From positions 364,366,271-364,430,270 of the forward strand of contig NC_080672.1 of assembly GCF_030247195.1 (NCBI RefSeq): a stretch of 64,000 nt of DNA, read 5' to 3'. Below the pieces are notes generated by a model. It was not told the origin of the DNA. It was given only the letters and a program-made list of their open reading frames with translations, and made no database searches. Below, one piece after another: positions 1-11,216 of this stretch (its first letter is position 1; every line of letters begins with the position of its first letter). A program made the translations under genes and the position numbers. The DNA comes from Topomyia yanbarensis. Lineage: Eukaryota; Arthropoda; Insecta; Diptera; Culicidae.

Positions 1-2174
1 ACAATGCCTGCCAGTAACCTACGTCTACTGGCGCACACCTTTGAGCTGTTAGACATCATCCTCGATAGTGCCGCAACAGCAGTCGACGCTCTCTTGCATG
101 TATAGTCGACGCGGCTGCTGAAGGTCAGCTTGTCGTCTATAATGACTCCGAGAGACTTCAGACTCCGCTGTGAGGTGATCACGACTTCTCCCACATGGAT
201 AACTGCACGTTGTGCCGACTTGCGGTTGCTGACGATAACTACCTCCGTCTTATGATGAGCGAGCTGCAGGCCTCTCGCGCTCATCCATTCCTCCACCGTG
301 TTGATCGCGTGTTCTGCAGTTGCAGTGACCTCAGGGATTGACTCCTCGTAGACCTCCAAGGTTACGTCGTCGGCAAAGCCGACGATCTTGACCCCAGAAG
401 GGAATTTCAATCTCAGAACCCCGTCATACATGAGGTTCCATAGCATTGGGCCTAGGATCGAGCCCTGCGGGACTCCGGCGGTAATCGGAACCCTTTTCTG
501 ACCGGCTTCGGTCTCGTATAGCAGTACGCGGTTCTGGAAGTAGCTTTCCAGGATCCGGTACAGACCCACCGGTAGGCTAAGCCGGTGTAACGAGAGCGCG
601 ATGTCATCCCAACTTGCGCTGTTGAATGCGTTTTTCACGTCAAGTGTCACTAACGCACAGTATCGAATGCCTCGCCTTTTTCGTTGGATCGCTATCTCGG
701 CAGTCTTTATCACTGAGTTGATAGCGTCCACCGTGGACTTACCCTTCCGAAAACCTAACTGGTTGCTTGACAGGCCGTCGGTATGGTCTGCGTACGGGGT
801 TAGATTGGTCTGTACGCCGATGGGTCGCCTGGCGGCTTCCCGGGCTTCGGCAACAACATCAATTTCTGTCTTTTCCATCTATCGGGGAAACGGCACTCGT
901 CAAGGCATCTCTGTATAGCTAGCCTGAACATGTTCGGGTTCGCTATGATCGCTGCCTTGAGAGCGCTGTTTGGAACTCCATCCGGCTCTGGAGCTTTGTT
1001 CATTGCTAGGCAATTAGCCACTGCGAGTAGTTCTTCATTCGTCACCGGAGCCACCATTTCGGCCGTGCCCGCACTGTCTCGTAGTGCAGGTGGCCAGGGG
1101 CTTGTGGCTCGAGACGGGAAGAGTACTTCGATAATCGTCGCCAACCGATCCGGAGACCGTTCTGGTGGTGAAGAGCCCCCTTTGGTCTTGGCCATCACGA
1201 TTCTGTACGCGTCACCCCACGGATTCGCGTTGGCACTCTAACACAGGTTGTCGAAACACGCTTTCTTGCTGCTTTTAATGGCCTTGTAAAGGGCCAATTT
1301 CGCAGCTCGAAACACTTCACGGCGGTTCTCTCTTGTATCCTCGGTGCTGGCTCTTTGCATCCTACGTCTAGCTCTAAGGCGGGCTGATCGTAGAACTGCA
1401 ATCTCGGCACTCCACCAGTATACCGGGCATCTGCCGTTTCTTGGCAGGGCTTTGCTCGGCATAGTGGCATCGCACGCGCGTGATAGAACGGCTACCAGCG
1501 CATCCCCGCTTAGACTGTCGGTGTTGGCCTCCAGTCCCAGGGCCGCGGTGAAAGCTTCGCTGTCTAAGTGATTGGACTTCCACCCGCGTACCTGACAGGG
1601 ATCTTCCGCTCTCGGATGCTGCACACCGTAGTTGATCCTAAAGCGGATTGCTAAATGATCGCTACGTCAATCCATGCCTCCACCCCGTTTCTACGGAATG
1701 TGCTAGCGGAGCCATTGTTAGCTAGCACAGTATCGACTTTCGCAAGCGCCTCCATTAGCGCTTGGCCCCTGCTATTTGTACAGCGGCTGCCCACTCTGCT
1801 GCCCAAGCGTTAAAGTCTCCCGCTATAACTACCGGTTTCCGGCCCACTAGGTCTGATGAGAGCCTGTCGATCATCTGGTTGAACTGTTCTATGGGCCACC
1901 TTGGTGGAGCGTAGCAGCTACAATAGAACACACCATTGATCTTGGCAATCGCAACACCCTCGGCGGAGGAGTGTATTACTTCTTGAACCAGGAACCGTCC
2001 CGTTGTATAGACTGCCACCATCCCGGGCCCGTCCGACACCCAATTGCCGTTGCCGGCAGGGATGTTGTACGGGTCTGATAGGAGGGCGAAATCTGTCCTC
2101 GACTCCGAGACCGACTGCCACAGCAGCTGTTGGGCTGCTGCACAATGGTTAAGATTTAGCTGTGTGACGTTCAC
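1..2174 (-). pseudogene. R1 ORF2 endonuclease-reverse transcriptase, broken and cut by the window edge
   Basis: Begins next to the ORF1 stop. Endonuclease block at 2174-1755 (opening residues VNVTQLNLNHC; GDFNAW contains catalytic-type Asp and Asn), then a TAG and a degraded endonuclease C-terminus (STFRRNGVEAWIDVA at about 1690-1655). A linker block at 1624-1238 is followed by an RT block at 1198-800 (NKAPEPDGVPNSALK, AYRPI). From about 780 to 1 the minus strand reads through without an obvious stop: LGFRKGKSTVDAINSVI, VTLDVKNAFNSASW, GVPQGS and FADD. The frames of these blocks differ, so no intact protein can be made. It is a normal R1 ORF2 in domain order. Confidence 0.82.
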
Positions 2175-3825
2175 GGCTTCTTCTTATTTAACTCACCGAA
2201 GGGACACGAAGGTCCGCCCATAGCATGTTTATGGGCTTGCTTCTTAGCGGTGCAGATAAGGCACTTGTGTGCCTTAGTGCACCCCCGCTCTTTATGTCCC
2301 TCCTCGCCGCAGCGACGACATAGTTTGCTCCTATCTATGCCTTTGCATTCGTATGCTTTGTGGCCGGACTCAAGGCACCCAAGGACCTCACCAAGGACCT
2401 CTTGGGCACCGATAGCACCTATCCACTGAAGGCGGCTGGGGTATGCTAATTGGGCATACCGACCAGCCGATCTTCAGCTTACCTTTCTCGGTTACCTTTT
2501 TGGCATCCGCCTTCAGTAGCCTGAGGTAGGCTACTTGGGTGCCAGAAGATCCATCTCTAAATCGCACAGAGGCCCGCTCGATTGTGACGTCGCATTGCCC
2601 CTTAATGGCTGCGACGACATCTTCTGCGGTCGTGAACTCGTCCAGATGCTTGCACTGGAGAGTCATTTCCGCCCCTAGCGACCTGACCTGGGCGCCTTCA
2701 CCAAGAACCTCTTGGGCCAAGGCCTTGTACACCGCACTAGATTGTGCTCCTCGCTTCAGCACCAGAAGCATTTCTCCTGTGTTGGTGCGTCTCACGCTAC
2801 CCACATCTTGCCGAAGGGCCGAGAGGATTTCGGCCGCCTTCATCGACTTTAGGACGTCGACGTATTTGTCCTTGTCGGTTTTTAACCACAAGGCCTCGCC
2901 TCTGTCCTTGGCCTTCTTCGCGGGCCGCGGTACCTCCGGTGTCGGTGCCGGCTTCTTCTTGGTGACCAGAGTCCAGGGATTTACGCCCCCCTGCCCCGGT
3001 TGCGCCGGGTTGCTGGTACCATCGCTCTGCCCAACGAGGTCACTATCGCCCTCGCTTACCTCGACCAAACGGCGTTTGGCCTTAACGGTTGCACGTGGTG
3101 TCGGTTTTTTTACCCTCGCCTGGTGATTTCTAAGGGCGCTTGGCGTTCGACGCCGTCTTGCGATTGCCCTTGCCTTTGCCCTTCGAGGGGAACTCGGCCG
3201 CCACTTCGAGCGACATGGCTGCTCCATAGAAGGTGAAGCCCACTATCTAGGTACCTATGTCGACCTTCTCTCTTCCCTCCCTCTTGGAGGCCACTGTCTG
3301 GGTTTTTCTGTCGGACTTCTCCCGACATTCCACCCTTTTGGCGTAAACCTGTTGTTCCTGTCTTGCGACACGAACAGCTTTCCGGAGCACCAGGAGGCTC
3401 TGCTTCAGCTCCTTGCTTATATTTTGCTTTGCGCTAGTGAACTCGATTATTGAATCGAGCTGCTCCACCACTTTACGCATCGCGGTTAGTGGCCCGTCCA
3501 GCGCATTGGTAGGGCTATTTTCTACCACTGCTGGGGGGTCACTGGTGCTGTCGGATGCAGCCCCCGTCGCTCCACTACTCTCCCCACTGGGGGGGGGGGG
3601 AGACCTCGTCAAACCACCTCTAGCAAAGGGGTTCGGCACCTCCGTTTTTTGGTTTTTGTTATTTTCACGTCGCTCATTGATCCCACGAGTCGCGCGAGAA
3701 AGAAAGGTCCGCCACACCAGAGCTCCGCAGTAACGTGGTAAGGGACGCTTACTGTGGGGGTTGCCCTGGTACCCCACAGGCTCCGTTAACGATCGAGCAT
3801 CTTTTTCACCCCCTCGATCACTCAT
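2170..3825 (-). pseudogene. R1 ORF1 (gag-like nucleocapsid protein), broken
   Basis: Starts at ATG 3825. The first block (3825-3247) has a Ser/Pro-rich stretch and a predicted helical segment with heptad-like spacing (DGPLTAMRKVVEQLDSIIEF). It hits a TAG at 3247, and the product resumes in another frame from about 3227 to 2388 with a basic region (KKKPAPTPEVPRPAKKAKDR) and an RNA-binding-like domain. The C-terminus holds CCHC zinc knuckles: the first is split by an insertion near 2381-2404, and the downstream part reads CLESGHKAYEC, CRRCGEEGHKERGC and CLICTAKK. Gag-like ORF1 proteins of R1 elements bind the element RNA. Its stop TGA overlaps the likely ORF2 start (sequence GTGA, perhaps from ATGA), which would fit termination-reinitiation. 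Confidence 0.8.
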
Positions 3826-3870
3826 CCCTCGGCACGGGTCGCTTCCCGCCTTGGACTTGGGGTTATGACC

Positions 3871-4632
3871 CTTTGTTGCTTTACATGATGACCGCGGCCC
3901 AGATCATCACAACCATCCTCCTTTACCAGGGCTTTGGACCTGTAGCTCTGGTTCTCAATAGTTCCAAGTACGTAGGTTATTACAGACATGCTACTATTGA
4001 GATCCGTCATTCGCTAGCGGAGTTCATTCCCATCGTCCAAGATAAACATCGAACACCGGGACCTCCTTTAGGGAAAGTTTTAACTAATTACGACTTCCAC
4101 ATTCCAAATAATACGGACTTATTGATGGGAGCGAAACTATTGTTCTACATGTTGTTGTTATCGTGTGCTCAGCATGTCTGAAAGAATACTTTTTCGTTCA
4201 GCAGAAAATGGAGAATGAGCAAACGGATGAACCATACCAAAAATGCAAACCCGTTGCCATAGGAATGATGCTAAATCACGGCAGACTACAGCAGATAGGC
4301 CATATGGCGCGAATGCCGGAAGCTAAAGCTATGTTTAGAAAAAAGTCTGGAAAAGATCATTGACTCCGTAGCAGACCTGGCACTCATTGACTCTTAGTAA
4401 TCGTTGCAGAGGCGCCGTGATCTGATATTCACGTTGTTTTTTAAGTTTGTATTTTAAAAATATGTTTGGTAGGGATGGTAGATGGAGGAAAAAAATGCGC
4501 TGCCGCAAGAACTGTAGTAATTCCAATCTATGGTAAATCGACTGAATGAAATTCTATTCCCAGCTAGCTACCCTGATGATTACCAGGATCCTCACGACAC
4601 ACAATTAAATCCTCTTTATTTTCTTCTTCCAG
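3871..4632. other. Probable MED13 intron sequence, ends in a splice acceptor
   Basis: No coding domain was recognised. The plus-strand open frame at 3735-4181 overlaps the 5' end of the R1 element and has no family signature. The stretch ends with a pyrimidine tract and AG at 4631-4632, directly before the MED13 coding exon. Confidence 0.6.
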
Positions 4633-5010
4633 GTCGGTTCCCTCGCCCAGCAACCAATGGCCATCGGCTATCTGGTATCGACCGCACCGACCGGACGTAT
4701 GCCGTCCTGGTTCTGGTCCTCCTGCCCACATCTGGAGAACGTCTGTCCGGTGTTCCTCCGGATAGCACTTCACCTCAACAGCTTCCAGATCCTGCAGAAC
4801 AATGACGATCCGATGGCGCAGTCCCAGTCTACCACCGAGCACCCGCTGGACTCGAACATGACGGCCGACGTGCTGCGCTTCGTACTGGAAGGTTACAACG
4901 TACTGTCTTGGCTCGCCATGGACTCCAACACCCACGATCGGTTGTCCTGTTTGCCCATCCACGTGCAGGTGCTGATGCAGCTGTACCACATGACCGCTGC
5001 GCTGTCTTAA
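4633..5010 (+). CDS. MED13: Mediator complex subunit 13 (skuld), last coding exon
   Basis: Encodes the final 125 residues of MED13, the large scaffold of the Mediator CDK8 kinase module that represses or tunes RNA polymerase II transcription in the nucleus. The exon opens after a pyrimidine-rich acceptor (AG at 4631-4632) and reads VGSLAQQPMAIGYLVSTAPT, then PSWFWSSCPHLENVCPVFL, DVLRFVLEGYNVLSWL and DRLSCLPIHVQVLMQLYH, ending in TAA at 5008-5010. The pattern of MAIGY.VSTA, PSWFW..CP, HPLDS, DVLRFVLE.YN.LSWL and SCLPIH near the C-terminus is that of animal MED13. Only one exon is in the window: no other MED13 exon was found between 1 and 4632. The codons are GC-rich compared with the flanks, as expected for a constrained exon. 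The symbol follows the human name; the fly orthologue is skd. Confidence 0.93.
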   Translation, partial: VGSLAQQPMAIGYLVSTAPTGRMPSWFWSSCPHLENVCPVFLRIALHLNSFQILQNNDDPMAQSQSTTEHPLDSNMTADVLRFVLEGYNVLSWLAMDSNTHDRLSCLPIHVQVLMQLYHMTAALS

Positions 5011-7340
5011 GGCGAATTGGCAAACGACCCGAAATCGATACTACGGAAAGATGGTTCTCTTTCTTTTCCCGCCTGTCTGTGATATTAGGGGTATAGGAAA
5101 TTGATGAAACGGTTCACTAAGCCTAGTGAGAGATTGGTTCATAGTAAATGCATCAAGGATCAAAGAGTTCTCCTGGACGTTGGTTAGCCAGGTTCGATAT
5201 TACTGAAACACTCACGCGTAGTTTTATTTTAGATCAAGAAAGATGTATTTATGATGATGCTGAAGGATCAAAATTTAGTAAGAAATGTAAATTATTTGTA
5301 ATGTAAAATGTAAAACTATACAAGAACAGCCAAGATCTGGTTTTAAAGTTAAGACAATTAATTTATTGCATGCGTTTGCACATCAACCATTGGACTCTCG
5401 ACACTGACTGTAAGTATTTCTGTTCTGATCAATTGCAGTAGGGAAAGGCAATAGCTTTTAAACCTAGCTAAATTATTAGGATTGTCCTCAAACAGTATTT
5501 TTATTTTCATTCATCCGCTTTCAACGGAGACACAGCTTGTTTGCGTTAGGCAGAAATTTTTTACCGAAAGTAACAAAAGGAGATTAATACAAATCATAGC
5601 CAATGTTACAATTTATTGTAAAGTAAAATATTTGTAAATAGAACAGCGAGATGTCAATTGAGCAGTGAGAAGAAGCGGAACATATAGTGGAAACAATTTA
5701 GAAAATCGTGTACATTTTTATTTAGCTAATAAACTGAAAATAGCCCCGCCCCGATCGCTTGTACATTTTTAGTCTACCTAAAAAAATGCAATTTAGAAAA
5801 GCTCATCGGATTAGTGTTTTAAAATAAATGCAGTAGGTGAGTTTCTTGGACGTATGTTAGTTAATATGAAAATCCAACAAATGAAGCAGTTACAGTAGGA
5901 TAAAATAATAAATAAAACACTCACATGAGAGATTTAAGAATAAAGTAACATCCCATCAGTAAATATCACTGTGTCAACATTGTAAATACTTCTGTAAATA
6001 GAATCAATGAGATAGAGTATATACAAATAGGAACATACTTAGGTCAAAGCAAAACCACAGGACAGTTAAAAACATGAGACGAAATGGAAACAATATTTAT
6101 TTCAGTTTATCTCTTTGCCTCCCCCATCCCCAAGAGAGACCAAAACATAAAAGCTCATATTATATATAGCGGAAACACAAAACCCTAGACCGTAAGTAGT
6201 CAAGTAAGTAAGTAAACAGTAATCGGACAGAGTAAAGAGTGACATGATACAAAACTACTCACTTTCCAAGAGGCATTCTAAACACACATACACACACCGA
6301 CCAGACCACAGTCACGAAGCGAAGGGGACAAAGAATTCAAATCAAAGAGAATAACTTTAATTGATATCTTAGCAAACGTGGGTGTCTGAATCCATAGGTT
6401 TGTAACTAGTGAAAACAAGAAACTTTATTAGCAAGTATTAGAACAAGAACGAGAGATAGAGAGGGATGTTTTGTTTTGCAGTAAAGTAAAATATATGACC
6501 GCAAACATGGGAAAAATCAAACTAAAGCTAGCGTAATTGAGAAACCTAATGAAAGGAATAGAATCATCAACTTACTCGGAGAGGAGCAAGTTCAAAGAAA
6601 CATCAATGAAAATCACATATTTACTAGAATGCTAGAGCCATGAAGCGATGGAACATAAGGAAACACATTTCTGTCGTGAGTTTAGGCCAAATTGTAAAGA
6701 ATATTATTTCAGACGGTAAGACAGAATTTTGCAAGTAATTAAGAAAACCACACCGAAAAATAAATTAAAGAATTAAACTAAGACAAATTAACACTTAAAT
6801 GAACAGAACATGAGTGAGTAAAATGTGCAAGTGAACTATTTAAAAGGACAATGAATAGATGGAAATAAATGAATGTGAGCGATGATTTTGACACGGAAAC
6901 AAATGAAAATGCAAGCAAGAATATTATTCGACAGAAACAAACAACAAAAAACTATTAATATTAATGAATTGTAATTGATATGAATTAATTACTATACATG
7001 AATTATTATATAAACTATTAATACTTGTATATGTTAAGGTTTCGTTTACAAAAAAATCATGAAAATAAATGGAGCATTACTGAAAAATTGCGTATTTCTT
7101 TGATCCGACAGAATGGACAGAATTTGTCCTCCTGATGAGCTCTGATCCTTTGAGTCATTAAAGCTACAACAAAAATTATTTCGAAACTCACTACCGTCAT
7201 CTACTTCAGTTTCTTATTCTGCATTACGACGGATTGATGTGATCCAATCAAATCCGACTTGCGCTTGACTAAGAATGCAAATCACATTCCCTCGAAGAAG
7301 CGATCCGTTGTAAGGTAAAGTAACCCTAGTAATTTTTTAA
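5011..7340 (+). other. MED13 3' UTR and AT-rich intergenic DNA
   Basis: There are no open frames of note. A long 3' UTR is likely: the stretch is AT-rich, of even composition and free of recognisable repeats, with candidate AATAAA signals at about 5728 and 5904 and a cluster of AATTA-rich sequence near 6960-7020. Which signal is used cannot be told. Confidence 0.5.
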
Positions 7341-8200
7341 CTGTTTGCTACACGTAGTTTGATGATTGTATTCTGGTTGCATATAATCGCTTACAGACGT
7401 TGTAAGCAGCGATGCCAGATTTACAGACATGTCTGTATTTTACAGACTTTTTATGTCTCCTGCAGACGTAGCCAAGCCGCTGGTTGTAAGTGAACTCTAA
7501 ACATCTATTATCTGTGGTCTGTTTTTTTGCATTTTTAAAAGGAAATTGACCGTATCCAAATGAAAAGTTGTAAGTGAAAAAATTAATTTTCTTCAAAATG
7601 GTAATGGCTTATTTCTCTGTAAAAGAGAATTATCTTGTAATCAACGTTGATGCGTGTTTATTGGAAAAAAATCGTGTTTTATCAAATCGCTTAGCGCAGA
7701 CACTTTACCCAACTTATACCATTAACATGTAGACGGCGCAATAGTTAAGCTTTTCAACTAAAGCATAACCACAAACTGCGACATCTATGGACTAATAGAG
7801 TAAACGGAACAAAATGGCTGTTCGTGTACACTGAGAAATATAAATATCTCGACAAACATGTCAAATGATCCTAAGTGTCAATGAGAGCCTCTCTTTGTTT
7901 ACTTTCTCTTATTATTACGGCGTTATCATAAAACTTTTTAATATTGTTTCACGAGATATCGAAAAACGCTGATTTCGACTAGCTTATTCTGCTAAGAATT
8001 AAGAAACAAACTATAAACCAACGACACGACCTGAAACTTCATGAAAAATTCCGAAGAAAAAGTGTCCACGAAATTAGCTGCCAGTTACCAGTACATTGAG
8101 CGACCCCTCGGTAGTGGTGAAATATGAATTTTTTACGCAACACTGGCTCAATTTTCTTAATGTTTATTTGCATACCCTAGCAACAAAAATCCGTAACAGT
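7341..8200. repeat. Fragments of dispersed repeats
   Basis: No gene was seen. Two blocks recur elsewhere. Sequence at about 7854-7930 (CATGTCAAATGATCCTAAG and TTTGTTTACTTTCTC) returns inverted at about 14321-14372. Sequence at about 8019-8150, beginning CAACGACACGAC, returns in the same orientation at about 19661-19790. Confidence 0.6.
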
Positions 8201-8229
8201 TAGGAAAGAAAACATTCTGTTTCGCTTGC

Positions 8230-8800
8230 CGCAAGAATCGAATGCAAACCCGGAAAAGTTTTGTTGGATCCAGCAAGTAAGAGATTGATGATACATTTTC
8301 TTATTACGGTACGCTAGGAAACGTTTGGGTTGCTCGGAATCCATCCGAGTTTTCATTTGTAGAATTTGAAGATGCCCGGGACGCAGATGATGCGGTGCGT
8401 GGTGCTGGAAAAACAATCTGCGGTCGTTGTGCTCCCGTCGAACTGTCTACCGGCAAGGGCGTGACAAATGAGGTCGGGGTAATTTCCATCCGGACGACAG
8501 ATGCTGCGAGTGGAGGGCGAAGTCATTATACCCGGAAGTCATTTTACCCGGGGTTCCACATTCGCATTCTCGTGAGCTGTAAACTCATAGGAATATCTAC
8601 AGCCGAGCCGTGACCTCGACCACCGTGCCCGATCCAAAACACCGAGGAAGACAACCCGCGATCGTTCGACTACTCGTGATTATACTAAATCACCACGGCA
8701 GTCCAAGACCCACTCCTGGAGCCGCTCACGAACACCCCGTTCAGCGACCAGGTTACGCTTCAGATCGAATCGTCGCAATGGCGGCGACTAACATCACGAT
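8230..8800 (+). pseudogene. Processed pseudogene of an Rbp1/SRSF3-type SR splicing factor
   Basis: In the frame that includes 8305 the DNA reads [15 protein letters not shown] and [18 protein letters not shown], which is the second half of an RRM with its RNP1 motif (FSFVEFED) as in the insect SR protein Rbp1. Upstream, [18 protein letters not shown] (8271-8310) is the helix 1 region with an in-frame TAA. Downstream, after a broken stretch, another frame at about 8600-8770 gives an RS-type tail (RSKTPRKTTRDRS, TKSPRQSKTHSWSRSRTPRS). RRM and RS tail are joined without an intron. Live SR proteins bind exonic enhancers and recruit U1 and U2AF; this copy cannot be translated as one protein. Reverse transcription of an mRNA by a LINE is the likely origin; no poly(A) or target duplication was identified. 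Confidence 0.8.
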
Positions 8801-9225
8801 TAATCGATTCGTTTTCAGGGCAGTGTCGACGCCGTTCTGCCACTAGCACTCTGTCCAAGGAACTACGGGAATGCTAGACCACCGGAAGCGATTACAGAAA
8901 CTAAGACTTCAGAAACCACACATTAATTACATCGAGATGTCTAGTTAATGAAATTGTAAACGTCTTCTCGGAAACCCTCAGCGAAGTAAGTGTTTTAAAC
9001 TTAAATGAATTACTTTCTACTAAAACCTTCGATTTCAGGACAATATGAAAAATAGTCCAGCAAGTGCTGACCGTTATGACCAGCATGCAAGGACCAAATA
9101 ATACACCCTGTGCAATACTGAATTTCTAGTTTCCCAGTTCTTTGAGCAGTTTCCCCGAGGCATGGCATATTACGTCGTTTTATGCTGTTTTCGTTTTTGA
9201 ATTCAAATCGGGGTAAATTCGTCCA

Positions 9226-9453
9226 AAAAAAAGAGATTATAACTACTACAGGGAGCGAAGCGCTACTGTCTCCATGTATTCACGGACTGAAACATGTGGT
9301 CTCGCTCTAGCATATTGTATCCCATTACATTGACATGTGTGTACCCGGGGTAATATGTGTCAAACTAATGGGCCTAGCATATGTAGGAGCGAGATGATGA
9401 ATTATCAGTGTTAACAGCGACATGCGACCTCTAGTAGTTATAATCTCTTTTGT
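9226..9453. mobile_element. Miniature inverted-repeat element
   Basis: Ends are inverted copies: AAAGAGATTATAACTACTA at the left and TAGTAGTTATAATCTCTTT at the right. The ~180 bp between them have no open frame. No clear target duplication; the edges are A/T runs. Confidence 0.7.
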
Positions 9454-10725
9454 TCGAAACCTTCATTTTCGTAAATATGAGAGCGAACCTACTCTGACTC
9501 GGATCCAAAAACCAATTCTGCACTAATTTTTATAAGAGTGAGCAAATCTGTATTTAACCAACAAAAAATTATCCATAAATATGCATCTTTACTCACGCAC
9601 AACACTTTGTTGTAATTTTACTATTTTGTCCAACACAATCAACGGAATAGAAGTAGAAACAAACTACAATTTATAAAATTTTCGATAAGGATGGCTTTGT
9701 GCCTTTGTCTGCCTTCTCTGGCCTTGATCAATCAACGTCATGCTCTACGTGGTACGACTGGTAGCGTTATCCTAGCTGGTGATCCGGATTCAAATTCAGA
9801 CTAGCAATGTACTTTCGAAATCTTCATCCGAGATACAATGGTCGATTCCAATGCTTTCGTGGTTTATTTTCCACTTTTTTAAGTTTTCCTTGTTATCCTT
9901 CTCTTTCCCGACCGTTTGATAACATAACTTTTTCCCATACTGCTCAGAATTATAGGGTTCCTACCATTCGGTTTTGCCGGGAAACTGGACAGCGATTCAG
10001 GCAAATTTTCGATGCTATAACTTGATTCAATATCCTGGTGAAGCTTTGGTGTTCTTATTGTGATTTTTGTTGAGTCGAAACTTAATCTTTTTCAGCTATT
10101 GGGGTAGCAACAGACTCAGTTTGAGTCTCAAATAAAAACAGTAGCAGGGGAAATCTCTTTATCCCAGTTTCTTCAGTAACTAATAACCGTTTATAGATTC
10201 TCTCCGTAACCAACGGCCAATGTATTCGACAGAGTTTTACAGTCCTACAGGGATTCATTGCATAAAACATTGTTCACTTTAATCGCCGTGAAAAGAACCA
10301 ATGGCAGGGGCAGATCCTTGAAACTGATTATGTCGATTCAAATGTTATTTATTTAATAATCTCTGTTAAATATTCAACAAACTCACGTGGAAACACAAGA
10401 TTGGTCACATACATAACTAAAGCGACTTGGAACCGTTTCTTTGCCAAATAGTGAACTTTATCGTAGAAACTCAAGCTAAATCATCAATCGCATGAGACCA
10501 GCACAAGGTGATGAAAATCGACCGCACTACTTTGTATAGTTTCCAGCGGTTCCAGTGCCTGCATAAGGATACCTTCGGGAAATGGAGCAACACTCCCGAT
10601 CCAACTATCATTTCCTATCGGTTATACATGACACTTTCGGCACAGCACTTTCCAGGCCGCCTGCTCGAATATTTCGTTCCCCAATTTGTAGCACATCCTG
10701 ATTATGTGGAAGGGCCTTTTACGAA
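9454..10725. other. Non-coding region with one unassigned short open frame
   Basis: A 99-codon plus-strand frame at 10508-10807 (MMKIDRTTLYSFQRF; HPDYVEGPFTKSTLYDQYG) runs into the repeat copy that starts near 10730. It matches no family I know and may be chance or a gene fragment. Nothing else was recognised. Confidence 0.4.
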
Positions 10726-10728
10726 GAG

Positions 10729-11216
10729 CACCCTTTATGATCAATATGGATCTTTAGGGGTGTGCGGGTTAAGGCATATTCTGATGCAGATTAGTACCGT
10801 GAGTTAATATCTCAGTCCTTTTTCAATTTTTTGGCCCGAAACTATTGAAAAAAACATTTTTTAGTTTGTTTCCTTTTAGGACAATAACACATCCAAACCC
10901 ATGCGACTTGCACGACTCAATAGGTTGCCTTATCAGATCTACCATAGTTTGCAGATGAAACTTGGGATGGCAGGTTGCTAGCGGATTGACAAAGTACCAG
11001 ATCATGCTGTGTGGGGTGCTGTCCCGGTTAACAATGAGGCGAACGAGATATTTGCAGATACGTCATTTAGTAGGACAACTGTCAGTTTGCTGGTTGAGTT
11101 TAATTTGGTTTTTTTAAATTTAAAAATCATAAAAGAATAATTAAGGTTTAAGAATGATATGAGTGTACTCGTAAGGACACCCGCTACCAATACATATGAA
11201 AAACTGGCACAATTTT
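10729..11216. mobile_element. Short inverted-terminal-repeat element, copy 1
   Basis: Nearly the same ~480 bp occur at 16128-16602. The ends are CAATATGGATCTTTA at the left and TAAAGATCCCTATTG at the right. Inside is an intron-like stretch: GTGAGT at about 10799, then TTTTAGGACAA near 10876. No transposase reading frame remains. Confidence 0.75.

Larger units (their letters stand above)
1..3870 (-). mobile_element. R1-clade non-LTR retrotransposon, degenerate, 3' end beyond the left edge
   Basis: Minus-strand LINE with ORF1 (about 3825-2170) followed by ORF2 (about 2174 to beyond position 1). ORF2 shows an apurinic-type endonuclease (PVVIAGDFNAWAAEW), the finger region (LLPKPGKPPGDPSAYRPI) and the reverse transcriptase palm (GVPQGSILGPMLWN, then GFADDV). 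The order and motifs are those of R1-clade elements, whose EN-RT protein nicks DNA and primes reverse transcription on the target. The copy is dead: ORF1 and ORF2 each change frame several times and carry stops. The 5' boundary is set only by the first ATG at 3825 plus a short leader. It lies upstream of the last MED13 exon on the opposite strand, so it probably sits in a MED13 intron. Confidence 0.88.

Noticed and set aside
2539..3126. 195-codon plus-strand frame
   Set aside because: It is the antisense shadow of the GC-rich R1 ORF1.
3735..4181. 148-codon plus-strand frame before the MED13 exon
   Set aside because: It begins inside the antisense R1 5' end and has no MED13-like or other motif; it is probably chance.
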